From assembly GCF_017654505.1 (NCBI RefSeq), contig NC_054540.1, forward strand, positions 36,663,054 through 36,727,053: a stretch of DNA of 64,000 bases, given 5' to 3'. The first letter of the stretch is position 1; each line of letters begins with the position of its first letter. This DNA is from Polyodon spathula (Eukaryota > Chordata > Actinopteri > Acipenseriformes > Polyodontidae). Positions 22,516-35,539 of this stretch are shown here, in pieces. A program made the position numbers and the translations under genes. The notes beneath the pieces are model-generated. The model was given only the letters and a program-made list of their open reading frames with translations. It was not told the origin of the DNA and searched no databases.

Positions 22516-23978
22516 TTCCCTTTCAATTCGAAGATGACAAACAACCATAGTTTTGGGACATGCCTGCCATAGGTAAGGTATTCTCTGAGCATTTTATATC
22601 AAAGCTGCCGATGGGCTTCTCCATGGAGTGATGTCCTTGGTCCTGCCTCACCAAGATAATAAGTAGTCACTGCATGGCAATCTCACCCTCTTTTGCTTCT
22701 CACAACCAGGTAAGTAAGGTAGGTACAACTAACCTCTTCCAGTTGTGTGATCGACTCTTTTTAAAAAGAGCTCTTTCTTCGAGTTTTCTGTAGTTCCCTG
22801 GCAAATTATTGATGGAAGTCGGCTTGCCACTTCCCCGGAATCAGGACTCGACAGCTGAAGCCTAAGCTAACGCTGCGCAACAGCGCTCCATTTAAAAAAA
22901 AATAGATATATATTTCCAACAGCCTACATCGTCTGGCTATTGTAGTCTGCTTTCATTAACCTTGCAGCTTGCTGCCTGTGTTTTCTTTTTTCTCTGCCTC
23001 GAGCAGCTTAAACAAAAAAAAAAGGAAAATAGAATCCGAGACGCAATCCTCCCGCAAGATCCAGCTCTCTCCAGCGAGATCCAAATCCAGCTCTCCATGA
23101 GAAGGTCAGGAGAGACAAGGCAACAGTTCTGTTGGTAGCCCCCAGATGGCCCAGGAGAATCTGGTTCTCAAACCTCTGCCAGTTGCTGCAGGGCCAGCCC
23201 TGGGAGATCCTGCTACGCATGGATCTCCTCAGTCAGAACGTTGTACGCCTACAAGTGTAAGTATTTTCAGAATTTTCATGATGCTATCTATTGCCCTATA
23301 GCAATTATTTTACAGTTTCTGCAAGATCTGTTAGAGGCGCGTAAATCCCCCTCTATGTTGAAAGTGTACCTGGCAGCCATATCTGCTTGCCATGTTCCCA
23401 TAGACTCAGTATCCCCGGGCACCTATATACTGGCAACCTGTTTTTTAAAGGGTGCTCGGCGGTTACATCCTCCTATAAAGGACTTCCCCAAAGGAGTCTA
23501 GATGTGGTACTGGAGGCTCTCACTAAGGCCCTGTATGAGCCTATATATTCCATAGTTGAAATATCTCTCTATGAAGACAGCCTTTCTGGTAGCTATCACC
23601 TCTGCTAAGTGGATCACTGAGCTACAGGCACTGTCAGTGCACAGTTCCTGTATGCATATTTGGGACAGTGGAAACAGGATGATGCGCATGAACCCTACTT
23701 TCCTCCCTACAGCTTTTCACTTGTAATCAGTCAGTGGAACTAGATGCTTTCCATCTCCCTCCCTTTGCGGAGGAGACAGATAGGAGATTGAATTCCCTCT
23801 GCCCTTTTCGGGCATTGAGAGGTTATGTGGATAGAACGAGAGCACTGCATCAGTGTGACCAGCTCTTTGTCTGTTCTGGTGAAAGGACCCGAGGCCAAGC
23901 CCTCTCTAAGCAGCAGCTGTCCCAATGGATTGTGGACACAGTCTCGACTGCGTATACTAATGCCGTGGGAGGGTATCT
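22515..23978 (+). mobile_element. DIRS-type retrotransposon, copy B, internally deleted
   Basis: The left terminal inverted repeat TTCCCTTTCAATTCGAAGAT is at about 22517-22536. A leader follows, then a jump (gag, reverse transcriptase and RNase H lost) to a segment with the conserved VAPRWPRRIWF stretch near 23137-23170. The N-terminal and middle parts of the tyrosine recombinase run to about 23978, where a Tc1 relic begins. The 3' end is not seen beyond that Tc1 copy. Confidence 0.8.
23095..23978 (+). pseudogene. DIRS copy B tyrosine recombinase, N-terminal and middle parts
   Basis: The 23241-23501 frame reads MYAYKCKYFQNFHDAIYCPI, then KSPSMLKVYLAAISACHVPI. It frameshifts, and the 23734-23978 frame reads ELDAFHLPPFAEETDRRLNS, then CDQLFVCSGERTRGQALSKQ. 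The HxxR box and nucleophilic Tyr, present in copies A and C, are missing because the sequence is cut by the Tc1 insertion. Confidence 0.8.
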
Positions 23979-24726
23979 CCTGAGTTAATACTTAGTGGAA
24001 GCACCTTTGACAGCAATTATAGCTGTGAGTCTGTTGGGATAGGTCTCTACCAGATTTGCGCATCTAAATTTGGCAATATTTGACAATTCTTCTTTACAAA
24101 ACTGTTCAAGCTCTGCCAAGTTCCTTGGGGAGCACTGATGGACAGCAATCTTTAAGTCATAAAGGTACGACCTGATCTAGGCAGGGTCTTGGTGGTGCCA
24201 TAAACCTTCCACTTCTTAATAATCGTCTTGACCGTGCTCCAAGTGATATTCAAGGCCTTTGATATTTTTTTTTATACCCATCCCCTGATCTGTGCCTTTG
24301 AACAACTTTGTCCTGGAGTTCTTTTGAAGGTGCCTTGGTGCTCATGGTTGAGTCTTTGCTTTGAAATGCACTACCCAGCAGAGGGAACCTACAGGAACTG
24401 CTGAATTTATCCTGAAATGATGTGAATCACTACAATTTAACACAGGTGGAGGCCACTTAACATGATGTGTGATTTTGAATGCGATTGGTTACACCTGAGC
24501 TAATTTAGGATTGCTGTTACAAAGGGGTGGACACTTATCCAACCAAGCGATTTCAGTTTTTATTTTTAATTTTCTACAAATTTCTAGAATATTTTTTTCA
24601 CTCTGAAGTTGTGGGGTAGGATTTGTAGATGAATGAAAAAAAACTGTTTTAATGCATTTTAATTCAAGGCTATAAGACAACAAAAGGTGAACATTTTGAA
24701 AGGGGGTGTAGACTTTCTATAGGCAC

Positions 24727-24730
<4 letters not shown>
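23975..24730 (-). mobile_element. Tc1/mariner-type relic, copy 3 (minus strand), internally deleted
   Basis: On the minus strand it starts at the terminus ACAGTGCCTATAGAAAGTCT (24711-24730), continues through the same 5' leader as the 13651 copy and the antisense of the N-terminal transposase region (MSTKAPSKELQDKVV-type, about 24210-24350). It then jumps, near 24160, to the 3' part. The middle of the transposase is absent, so this is a non-autonomous deletion derivative. The right end adjoins a TA tract. Confidence 0.85.
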
Positions 24731-24784
<54 letters not shown>

Positions 24785-24786
24785 TA
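24729..24786. repeat. (TA)n microsatellite
   Basis: About 24 TA units next to the Tc1 terminus. The following CGGGGGACGTCAGACCAC resembles the LTR 3'-end block seen at 12634 and 28667. Confidence 0.95.
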
Positions 24787-26703
24787 GCGCCCGCGGGGGA
24801 CGTCAGACCACATCCCTCCGCACCTCTGATAACAATATTACCTTCTTTAGAACTCATTCCGGTGGATCAAGATACTATTCATCGTGTAGCACACCTTAAT
24901 TTACAATATTTACAACAGTAGGAAACAAGGGTTCTGTCCCTTTAACAGTGTTCCTTTTTCAGGTCCTAAAGTCACTGGGTTAGTTGCAGCGTACCAATGA
25001 TTTAGTAAACATTAAGTGGAATAAAAAGCAGACTAGAAAATCCTGCATGTTTGTACTAACTTAATCTGATTGCCTAACCGATGATCCCGGTAATTAACTT
25101 AACTAAACAGAAACAAGTTAGACCGATAATGGGGACTAACCAACTGCTATGACCAAAATTTTTGCCTCACGCTATAGATTTAACACATTTTGCTTCATAA
25201 CGTCAAATGAAACCTGCTGAATATTGTTATGTTAACACAGTGAATTACATACCGCTTTGTGATTTTTCATATATTTAAAAAAACCTGACAAATAAAAAAA
25301 AATTGATGTTATGAAATCTAATATGTAATACTGTACTGCTATTGTGGCTTCCAGTAGACTATTGTAGTTTCTTTGATTATATGATATTAAATTACAGATT
25401 TAAATTATGTTTATAGAGTTCTTTGTTTTATTACTATGTCTCAATCCTAAAATTCTAGGTGTTGCAAAACTTTTGGGCTTAGCTGTTTAAACCTCTGATA
25501 TGTACAAAAAGAAATGTCTCTGTACAAAAAGAAACACATTTTTATCACATCAAACATATTTAAGTAAAAATAAATGTCATGTCTTTTTCACACACATTCT
25601 AAACTGGCGGATCATACTTGCATTTAACCTGCCAGGCACAGAAAAGTTTAATTGCGTGATAATGGACCTTTAGTTGTTTATAGTTAAATCATATTAACTG
25701 AAATTGTATTGCATTAAACTGAAAACAGTATCAAAGGCACATGACTAAAAGGTATATTTTAAATGTAGGGCACACACATATTGTGCAAGACTTCATTCTG
25801 ATTGCCCGAACGTGAATGATATGAGAAATGTAGTGAATAAAGTTTTCAGATGTACTAGTCATTTCAGAGGGAAAATGCAGCTCTCTACAAAAAACTATGA
25901 GCAATAAATGCTTAGGACAAGCAAACATACTAAGTTAGTCTTATCCATCACAGTACTAAGTTAATCCACTTGAACAGGATCATCACAAATTGATTTGGAA
26001 TGCTGCAATCGTTATCTTGTTTAGTCTGATTTAGCGGATGATATACCTGTGATGATTAACTTCTGTATGCTGCAATCTGGATAAGAAGGTGTACTAACTG
26101 TTGTCCAATCAAGTGTTCTAAACCTGCTTAATCCACTAGCGAGACACATCAAGTGGACTAAATTTTGTACGCTGCAATTGACCCACTGAGTCTGACCTTC
26201 AGACACAGTTAAACAAAACTTTCTCTATAAAGGGGACAGGCTATGCCTGTTTTTCCCAAAATTGTACAAGCGTAGTTTTCTGTTTACTTACAATAGTTTT
26301 AGCAGCAACTGCTCTTGCATTCTCATTTCTTCTCTCTTGTAACAAACCCCATGCCTTTTATACAGACTGGAATCAGGTGCAGCTGATTCCAATTACCAAT
26401 TGAGGTGGTTAGGTGACTGAGCTGCTAATCCTGCTCAATCACCTCAGCCACATTGCCCATACTTCTTCATGCAAACCTTGGCTTCACCTGCCCTTACCAA
26501 AGATGGAGGGTATACTCCCTGTGCCCCGGGTCCCAATATCTGCCGATATACACGGTGTGCAATTCTTGAAAAATAATTCTTGTCCAAGGGACAAAATGCT
26601 AGAAAAATGTACTTGTCCTTCTTAAAAATCTACTTGCTCCTCACTGTCCCACAAAACACATAGAACATAACTTTTCGGAAATTGCTTTCATTAAACAATG
26701 AAA
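24787..26703. other. No gene seen
   Basis: AT-rich. A short LTR-end-like block (GGGGACGTCAGACCA) lies at about 24795. GGAATCAGGTGCAGCTGATT and following bases at about 26368-26390 form a short hairpin. Loosely repeated TGCTGCAAT-containing segments occur at about 25999-26180. No recognisable protein. Confidence 0.5.
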
Positions 26704-26938
26704 ACAATCAATTATTATTTGGCAGACTCCTTCATCCAAGGCAGCTTACAGAGACTAGGGTGTGTGAACTATGCATCAGCTGCAGTGCCCCTTCCAACAA
26801 CATCTCACCAGAAAGATGGAACACAAGTGACTTGTTCAAGGTCACACAATGAACCAGTGGTTGAACTGGGATTTGAACCAGGGACCTTCTAGTTATAAGC
26901 CCCTTTTATTTAACCAGTGAACTACATAGCCACCTAAA
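26704..26938 (-). mobile_element. tRNA-derived SINE, full length (L2-type tail)
   Basis: On the minus strand it has an A-box-like GTGGCTATGTAGTTCACTGG, a B-box GGTTCAAATCCC, the core GATGCATAGTTCACACACCC and the tail GTAAGCTGCCTTGGATGAAG then GAGTCTGCCAAATAATAATT. It belongs to the same family as the 10534 copy. Confidence 0.85.
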
Positions 26939-28636
26939 GAGTCACTTCTATTGTATCTTTGACAGATTCAAACTACAAGGCGCTGTGAAAACATTTCAGT
27001 GATAGGATTTATGATTGCCATTTAATAACACAAATACAAAGCAAATATATTTCTCACTGTAATGCTATTAAAACTGCATGCTGTTAATCTGAATTTTATT
27101 AAAACTATTGCATTAAAATTGACATCTAATTTCCTTTCTTTTTGTCAACAATTTTTACACTTGCCGGCTCAAAAAATTACTGTGCAGCAAGCATGCAAGT
27201 TAAGAAACGAAAGCTTTCGATCAGTGGCGGTGGCATGGCACATCTGCAATGACAGCGGCGCCAGACTTTCTATTATGAGGTGGAAGGGGGGCCAGAACAA
27301 AATACTGAGGGGGCTACACCCCACTTTGTGCGGCACACATAAATACATTCAAATAATATTCAGTGTCAGACGTGAACCAGGTGAACAGCAAGCATTTAAA
27401 CAAGCCTTAGGGAAAGATGGAAGCTACAGGAGAGGATTATTCATTATTTGAGGAAGTTAAATAATAATAACAGTAAACTTAAGGTTATGGAGTGTATTGA
27501 TGCGAAGGGGAATGAATGTGCACACCGAGTGTGTGACTAAACTAAAGTTTATTGATTGAGGGTAGCTTACATACTGAGCGAGTTGTAAACAAGGAAGAAG
27601 GGTTATTACCAGATTAAGTGCAGTAAAGTGCAATTTCTTCCAGTATTATGACACGTTGTCAATAAATACTGCTTGTTAGGGGACGCAAATACCCTGTAGA
27701 TAGCGACGACCTTTCAAACGTGCATATCTGCAACTAGCAACCAGGGCTGCCAACTACTTTTGCAAAAACCTGCCTACTTCTTCCTGAAAGAAACCATAAT
27801 AAAAAAGAAATAATTAAAAAACATGTCAAACTGAATTTATCACTGCTGTGCACTATGTTCTGTGCAGCTGGATGTCTTTGAGATCGGTGAAGTTTGTGTC
27901 ATTTATAATGTCTGTGACGATCTCAGACAATTAATCCGCAGTGGAAATGGCGGCGTGCTTTGCCACTAGAAACGCTAGTTTCAATTCTGCCCTTCTCTTT
28001 TTGTCTTTAAACTCTAACTCAAGGCAGAATGTGGAGTAGCATTGTTAATGTTTTGTTGTTTTTGCATGTCTTATTGAATGTCTGCAGTATTTACAGAAGC
28101 CTTTGGTTGTGTCTCCTGGATCAGCAATTGCTGATTTAATTGATAATTGGGTAAAAGTTTGCTGTGAAGACATGTTTGAGAACTTTTTCTGCAGTTAAAC
28201 TTCCCACATGACACAAACCTTCTCTCCTGAGTATGCTGATGCGTGTGGGTGGGTCATGTGAGCAGTCCAGACCCAATGAGAAACCATCATCATCTATGGT
28301 TGCTAAGTAATTAAAAAAAAATAAAGATGTCCACTGGCGCCAGAATTTAATGTTGCTGGTGCTATATGAGGTACCATGGAGCTAGAATCTTTAAGCCAGA
28401 GTGCCAAATTTGAACCCCTGACATGCCACTGGTTGAAAAAAATCAGTCATGAGATGTAGCTGATTGGTTAATGACAGCAAAGAAGTTGTTCAGGGGTTGA
28501 GGACAATTGCAATCTCCAGATAAAATGACCAAGTATATACTGCTGTTACCCCTTTAAGAGTTACTTAATTGTATTCCTACTGTAAATCACTGTTGCCCCC
28601 TTAAGTAACCAATGACCCCAAAGGTTTATGAGAGCT
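26939..28636. other. No gene seen
   Basis: AT-rich. The largest open frame (27062-27451, plus strand) has no recognisable domain and no coding-like composition. Nothing else is supportable. Confidence 0.5.
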
Positions 28637-29286
28637 TGGCACAAGGCTGTCACAGGGCAGGCTGGAGTGGTGACGTCAGACCCAGAACAATAACACACAG
28701 GAGACACAGGGACGTGGAGTTTTGGTGAAGCTGAGCACTTGCTTGCGCTCAGCATTTAATAAATGAACAAACTGAAAATAAAGATGCTGAACTAAACAGA
28801 ACACGGCACTTGAGCCAAAATAAATAGACAAACAAAACAAACAGACACTAACAAATAGGAACGAACACTAAACAAACAAGCACCGTGCTGGCCCTCCAGC
28901 ACGACGTAGCCATTGCTTACTTTTTTTCTCTCCATCTCTCTCCCATTCTTTCGCCCTGAACGCACAACCCTGAGCGAGTGAAAACATGCTGCTTTTATGC
29001 AGCTGTACCGAGACTCGATTGCTAACCAATCATTCAATTGGAGTCTCGGTACAACTGCACGTGAATTAATGAAGTGCAATTCCCCGTGCTCACATATTAC
29101 ATTTTACCTGCACGTGGAGTGCTGTGCAATCCTCGTGCCTAAATACAAATATAGAGTTTAAACACTCGTACTCATAACCCATATTATATCCCGTGTACCA
29201 ATGACTATACACCAACATTAACACACTACATACAACATAAAACATAAAACACAAATAAATAGCACAGGGGCAGGCATTTTGCCACA
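28637..29286 (-). mobile_element. Solo LTR with 5-bp target duplication
   Basis: Bounded by GAGCT at 28632-28636 and again at 29287-29291. Read on the minus strand it starts TGTGGCAAAATGCCTGCCCC and ends GCCTTGTGCCA, so it has TG..CA ends. Internally it carries a TATA-like GCATAAAAGCAGCATG and an ATTAAA poly(A)-signal-like site, in the right order for U3-R-U5. No internal coding region is attached, so it is a solo LTR left by recombination between two LTRs. The 5-bp duplication fits a Gypsy-type or retroviral integrase. Confidence 0.8.
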
Positions 29287-29291
29287 GAGCT

Positions 29292-30295
29292 CCATTTTCC
29301 TGGCGGATAACAAGCATGCACCAGGAGACCCTGAGCATGTTGGGATGTTGATGTAACTTAAAAAAAGGATGGTGAGTAAGCAGATTCAAGAAAATGCAGA
29401 GTCCTTTTTTTCAATCAGTTGTTTATTGAAATATGCAGGGAGTCTGGTCCCAGGTACAGGACAAACAGATTACTCGCTCTTACAATTTTTGCATGACATT
29501 AAATACCCTTCTGTATAGATGGTTCACCTCCTCTTTCTCTGACTTTTAACCAATAGCAAAGGTAGAACACATTATTTTGTTCCCATATACTATATGTATT
29601 TAATTTAGTGTGTCTGTGTGTAGTCTAGTGTGACGACCTCTGAACTCAGTGCATTCCTCTTCAGACCCCTGGTGCCCCAAAAGGTCCATACATCTAGTTT
29701 TTGTCATCTTCCTTGTTCATGTTTCGCCTTATTGCTTGGGACCCTTTGAGTCCAGTAGCATTATCTCTTATTCTCCCTGAGAACCTTTGTGTCTAATGTC
29801 AGTCACTGCTGGGCATTCCAAAAGTCTTAGAGCCTGGCCTCTTCTGGTCCACAGCGCTGTTATAGCTTGCAGTCAATGCTGGGCAAGAAGCTGGTCAAAG
29901 GGCTCTATCAATTGTTAGCAGTACATGCAATTTGAACCAAACAGTCTGCTCTCTGCAGTATTAGTCTCTTTACAGAAAAGAACACCAGTGTAGCCTTGCC
30001 AGTCCACAGGCATAGAAAACTGCTAATCAACTCTTGATCCATGTTTTCCAACAAATGTTTTTAACATTTGTGAAAAAAAAAGGTTACATTTAAAACTATG
30101 ACTGTCTGCGACTGCTGTTGAGCTAACAGGATTTGTGTGGGGTTACCCCCAGAAGACCATTACCTACTGTAAGGTGGGTTTAGCATTCAGCAATATTGAC
30201 CATGGTTACTATCCCATCACCAGGCAAATGCATCTCCAGCAGTATGTTTTTGTTCCCCACAGAATACCAAGCAACCCTTTTTTCTAAGACTGTAT
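29292..30295. other. No gene seen
   Basis: AT-rich. A TTCAATCAGTTGTTTATTGA segment near 29412 looks like the antisense of a poly(A) region, perhaps another LTR or transcript end. No recognisable protein until the LINE begins. Confidence 0.5.
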
Positions 30296-32140
30296 GGACC
30301 ATAAAGGAAGTTAGAAAGGCCAAGAGAAAAATAGAAATGAACATTGCTAAGGGGGCTAAAACCAATTCCAAAATGTTTTTCCAGTATTACAGCAGCAAGA
30401 GAACATTCAAAGAGGAGGTTAAATGTCTAAGAGATACAAATGGCAAAATCATAGATGAAGAAAAAAATAGCAAATATATTAAATGATTACTTTTCACAAG
30501 TTTTTAAAAAGGAGGAGACGGACAACATGCCCCACATCATCCAGTTCCTATCCAGTTTTAAATAACTTTAGCATAACCGAGGCAGAAGTGCTAGGAACTC
30601 TTAAAATAAACAAATCCCCTGGGCTGGATAAGATCCTCTCAATAGTACTCAAAGAAATGAAAGCAGTTATTTACAAACCGCTAACTAAGATCATGCAACA
30701 GTCTCTTGACACAGGGGTTGTACCGACAGACTGGAAAATTGCAAACGTAATACCAATCCACAAAAAGGGAAACAAAACTGAACCAGGTAACTACAGACCA
30801 ATAAGCCTGACTTCTATTATATGCAAACTTATGGAAACTATAATAAGATCCAAAATGGAAAAGTACCTATATGGTAACAGGGTGCTGGGAGACAGTCAAC
30901 ATGGTTTTAGAAAAGAGAGATCGTGTCTAACTAACCTGCTTGATTTTTTTGAGGATGCAACTTCGGTAATGGATAATTGCAAAGCATATGACATGGTTTA
31001 TTTAGATTTCCAGAAAGCTTTTGACAAAGTCCCACACAAAAGATTAATTCTTAAACTGAACGCAGTAGGGATTCAAGGAAACACATGTACATGGATTAGG
31101 GAGTGGTTAACATGTAGAAAACATAAAGTACTGATTAGAGGAGAAACCTCAGAATGGAGTGTGGTAACCAGCGGTGTACCACAGGGATCAGTATTAGGTC
31201 CTTTGCTATTCCTAATCTACATTAATGATTTAGATTCTGGTATAGTAAGCAAACTTGTTAAATTTGCAGACGACACAAAAATAGGAGGAGTGGCAAACAC
31301 TGTTGCAGCAGCAAAGGTCATTCAAAATGATCTAGACAAGATTCAGAACTGGGCAGACACATGGCAAATGACATTTAATAGAGAAAAGTGTAAGGTACTG
31401 CATGCAGGAAATAAAAATGTGCATTATAAATATCATATGGGTGATACTGAAATTGAAGAAGGTACTTATGAAAAAGACCTAGGAGTTTTTGTTGACACAG
31501 AAATGTCTTCATCTAGACAATGTGGGGAAGCTATAAAAAAGGCCAAAAAGATGCTCGGATACAAGTGTTGAATTTAAATCAAGGGAAGTAATGTTAAAAC
31601 TGTACAATGCATTAGTAAGACCTCATCTTGTATACTGTGGTCAGTTCTGGTCACCTCATTACAAAAAGGATATTGCTGCTCTAGAAAGAGTGCAAAGAAG
31701 AGCGACCAGAATTATTCCGGGTTTAAAAGGCATGTCATATGCAAACAGGCTAAAATAATTGAATCTGTTCAGTCTTGAACAAAGAAGATTACGCAGCGAC
31801 CTAATTCAAGCATTCAAAATTCTAAAAGGTATTGACAATTTCGACCCAAGGGACTTTTTCGACCTGAAAAAAGAAACAAGGACCAGGGGTCACAAATGGA
31901 GATTAGACAAAGGGGCATTCAGAACAGAAAATAGGAGGCACTTTTTACACAGAGAATCGTGAGGGTCTGGAATCAACTCCCCAGTAATGTTCTTGAAGCT
32001 GACACCCTGGGATCCTTCAAGAAGCTGCTTGATAAGATTCTGGGATCAATAAGCTACTAACAACCAAATGAGCAAGATGGGCCGAATGGCCTCCTCTCGT
32101 TTGTAAACTTTGTTATGTTCTTATATTCTTATATTTTCAA
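30296..32140 (+). mobile_element. CR1-like LINE, copy 2, 5'-truncated (plus strand)
   Basis: Starts within the region between endonuclease and reverse transcriptase (KEVRKAKRKIEMNIAKGAKT) and runs to the same 3' end as copy 1: GATGGGCCGAATGGCCTCCT, then TTATGTTCTTAT-type repeats near 32113-32137. It is closely similar to copy 1 but inverted relative to it, about 9 kb away. Confidence 0.88.
30302..32057 (+). pseudogene. CR1-like reverse transcriptase, frameshifted
   Basis: The largest piece (30483-31571, 362 codons) carries NYRPISLTSIICKLMETIIR, DFQKAFDKVPHKRL, VPQGSVLGPLLFLIYIND and the catalytic FADDTK at 31263-31274. It keeps the CKVLHAGNKN block that copy 1 lacks. A frameshift after the first 62 codons (near 30480), a deletion near 31565 (after KKMLGYKC) and a stop near 31755 break the frame. 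The C-terminal piece ends at KKLLDKILGSISY, near 32057. Confidence 0.88.
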
Positions 32141-33132
32141 ACCATTTATTCCAGTCTTAATTTAAGTCATTTTTTTTTTAAAGAAGAACATTGAATGTAC
32201 ATGATACAAAACTAGAAAAAAAGCTTTAGAATGCTTCAAAGACCATGAATAGCAGTACTCAAATTGTTTGGTTCTAGTTTTGTAAAATCAGCAGCTTTTT
32301 TTCTCTTTAAAAAAAAAAAAAATAGGAGATAATTAAAGACTGGAATAAATGCTCCTACACGCTCTCCCATTCAGACTGGGCCTACTGCCTGCACTGAACC
32401 ACCTCTACACAAACATTTCCTTTGTTCTTTTAAAAGGTGCTGCCAGCAGGGGAAATTGACTTAAATAATTAAATTCCCACCTGACCACATTCTGCACTTT
32501 TCTAATGAACTAATAAAGAGATTTATCAATGAAGTACTTTAATATGGGAGGCCATCTTGACCCCCAGGCTGTTCCTCTACACCTGAACACCTGAAGCCCT
32601 GTGTATTTACCAGAATTGACCATTCTGTCCTGTACTTTGGTAAACTGCAGATATATTTTGTACTTGATATAATGACAATAGTTGTTGAAACAGTAAACAA
32701 CATCTTAAGTGCTAGTCACGAGGGCAGGGTTTGGGAAACAAGCCAACAATTTATGTTGCTGCTGAATTGAAAACATATCCATTACATCAATGCCATCTCC
32801 TTTCCAGAGATCAATATCGATGACATCAAGTTGTTTAACGGGGCATTGCACTTTTAACAGTCGCATTATTGTTCAGTACTTGCGTTAAGGTGCAGTGCCC
32901 CGTTAAACAACTTTTACATGCAATACTGATGCAAAGTACTGGAAGAGCAAATGATTTCTAGATAGACCGCAGACGGGTTCCCTCTTCTCCTTATTAATTT
33001 GTATTGAAAATGCAACTTCATTTAATTGAAATATCCCAGTATAAGGGACATGATATTTCTTTAACTTAGTTTAGCACCAGAACAGATACCATGTTTAAAT
33101 TTAAAATACACATTTGAGATTCCAATATAATA

Positions 33133-33164
<32 letters not shown>

Positions 33165-33170
33165 ATAATA

Positions 33171-33218
<48 letters not shown>

Positions 33219-34814
33219 CCTGGTCACGTTAGATCTAGTTATTTTTAAACACTGGCAGTATTTGATAGATTCCTGTATAAAATAACTACAATAGCAGACT
33301 TTAATATACAAACCATTCAGTAACATCACAACACAACGCAGATATAAGCTAGCCCAAGTGTGAGCACAGTAAGGGAAAGAGAAACGCAGGTTTCAGCTCT
33401 TACTAGTAAAGGAAAGACACACACACACAGACTGGTTACACAAGCAAGAATTAATAAGCAACAATGACTTTTCCAACTTCCCCTTAAGTTGTGCATAATA
33501 CATGTTATTAAAAGTAAATGGAAATATGGGACAGTTGTAAAGACAGAAAGTGGGATTATAGCGTCATTTTTTATTTGACTATATGAAGCCATGCCTTATC
33601 ATTAAATTGAAAAATTATCCCTTTTCTTGTGGTGACAATCTTTACAGGTGCTATTGGATATGTGGATATGTGTCTCAGTATATCAGTATCTCAGTCAGAA
33701 TTCATATTAATGCTAACACTATACAGAATGGCAAAAAGAAACACCACTTATAGAATAGTTGTTTTGTTATTGGGTTCTTTTTACAAGCTGCTGTAAGGAG
33801 AGCCATAATTCAAACAGAATCCCAGGGTGCAGTGCTGCTTGTTAGTTCGATACAGTTGCAATTATTTAATTGTAGAAAATGTTGCCTTTGCTTCAAAATA
33901 AAGCTAAACAAGCCAGTCTGCAGCTGCAGAGGCAGCCAGAGACCCTGCCAAGAGAAAGAAAGGGTCATTATGGACTGTGCTGACTGCTGAAGTAGTGCCT
34001 TGCACTGCCTGTTAGCTGGGGATCCGTTATATTCAGATGGTGTCCAGTTGGGATTATAGAGGTCTGTGGTGATATAACAATGATAAGTCTCTCTCTGCAT
34101 CTACCTATCTGAGGTTAGGATTGGGGTGTGCTTGCTAGGGGTGCACATCTGTAACTTCTGCCCCCTTTAACGATGAGTTAGTTTATGGAAAATCTCTATA
34201 AGGTTTCAGAGGGGACAGAAATTACAGCTGCACACCCCAATGGTCATTACTTTAAACCTCTCATTTCAGAAATTCAGCTTTTAGAAATGGATTAACACGC
34301 ACATTTTTGCATGATTTTTTAAAAATGTTATCAGTCCAGGTTATTGTATAAATCAGCATTGACATCTTTGTTTTCAGCATGCATTGCTTTCCAGTGTACA
34401 CAAAACAGACAACCTCTGATACTTGAAACAGTAAACTATGGTAAATGCATTGTATAACCACAGGAAAAGAAAACTGCAAATTTACTGTGGTAAACTTTTA
34501 GAAGCACATAAATGGTTCTAAAGTAACCCTTTAGAACTGCATGTTTTGACAGCATGTCTGGGTCAGACTGGGTAACACAACAATCAGGACCTTTAGGTGT
34601 AACAAACTCAATTTTATTAGTAAACCCACTGTTTTGTAAACCCATTTGGGTAAGCCACTGTGATGGCCCCCCACACAGTGAACCCATTGTGTGTAATAAA
34701 CACTGTGCACTGGGAGGGCGTCCCTGCAGTAAATATGATGCAGTCTGCCATGCCCTTGTGACAAAGACTCCATGTTGTGACTGACCTCAATATGGTGACC
34801 TATGGATGGGGGCC
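32141..34814. other. No gene seen; microsatellites
   Basis: A TAC tract at about 33133-33162 continues as a TAA tract to about 33217. The rest is AT-rich unique-looking sequence with only short, unconvincing open frames. Confidence 0.55.
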
Positions 34815-35539
34815 TGTGGCAAAGTGATTACGTGGGTACAGGTACAGGTGTGATGCAGTGCGTGAGTAAACAGACAAAGAGAGTTATAATCCAGTTTGGA
34901 AAGGGATTTTATTGTCCAGGTCTGGTGACCAAATAATAAGACCCCGGCAATACACAACAATATGTACTGCGCGGCGTGAATAACAACGGGTTACAGTTCC
35001 AAACATTAAACACAGATATCAGCCTCACAATAATACCAACTTGGTCACCAGTCCTGGGTGTGTGCAGTAGTGCTCATGGTGGGTGATATTGTTCACATTG
35101 GTAGTTGCCTACTTCCCAACAAGTATTTATACCATAAAAAAGCAGCTATGTATAACATTATTACATTTTGGAATACAATAGATATATATTGTTATTGTAG
35201 GGCCTCTGTAAAAGGCAGGTAATGAGACGGCCATTGAAATGCTTTGTAAAAAACCCTAAAGCAACCAATTAAAGCTTCTACACACTTTACACTACTGAAC
35301 AAATGATAGTTGCAGCCTTTTATATCCACCTGCTTTGCTGGTGAATTCACTTAAATTAATTGATTGGCAATTGGCAAACTACCAGTAACTTAGACCTTAC
35401 TGTAAATTATTACAGTATTGTTATTATTTTGTCATTAATAGATGTTTTTATCCCAAGTGACTTAACCACCACCAAAATACACACTATTTACAGTATTACT
35501 ATGCATAGTGATAATATGTAGGGTCTGCACCCTGTCACA
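34815..35539. mobile_element. Possible LTR-like repeat
   Basis: TGTGGCAAAGTG at 34815 resembles the first bases of the solo LTR and of the 54266 copy, and CACCCTGTCACA closes at 35539. On the minus strand a TATA-like GGATATAAAAGG is near 35316-35327 and an AATAAAAT signal near 34907-34914. The flanking five bases do not match (GGGCC versus TTTTA), so the boundaries and orientation are uncertain. Confidence 0.3.

Noticed and set aside
27062..27451. 129-codon plus-strand frame
   Set aside because: Low-complexity, AT-rich composition with no recognisable motif.
34815..35539. Second solo LTR with clear boundaries
   Set aside because: Flanking bases do not form a target duplication and the internal signals point in conflicting directions; reported only as a low-confidence repeat.
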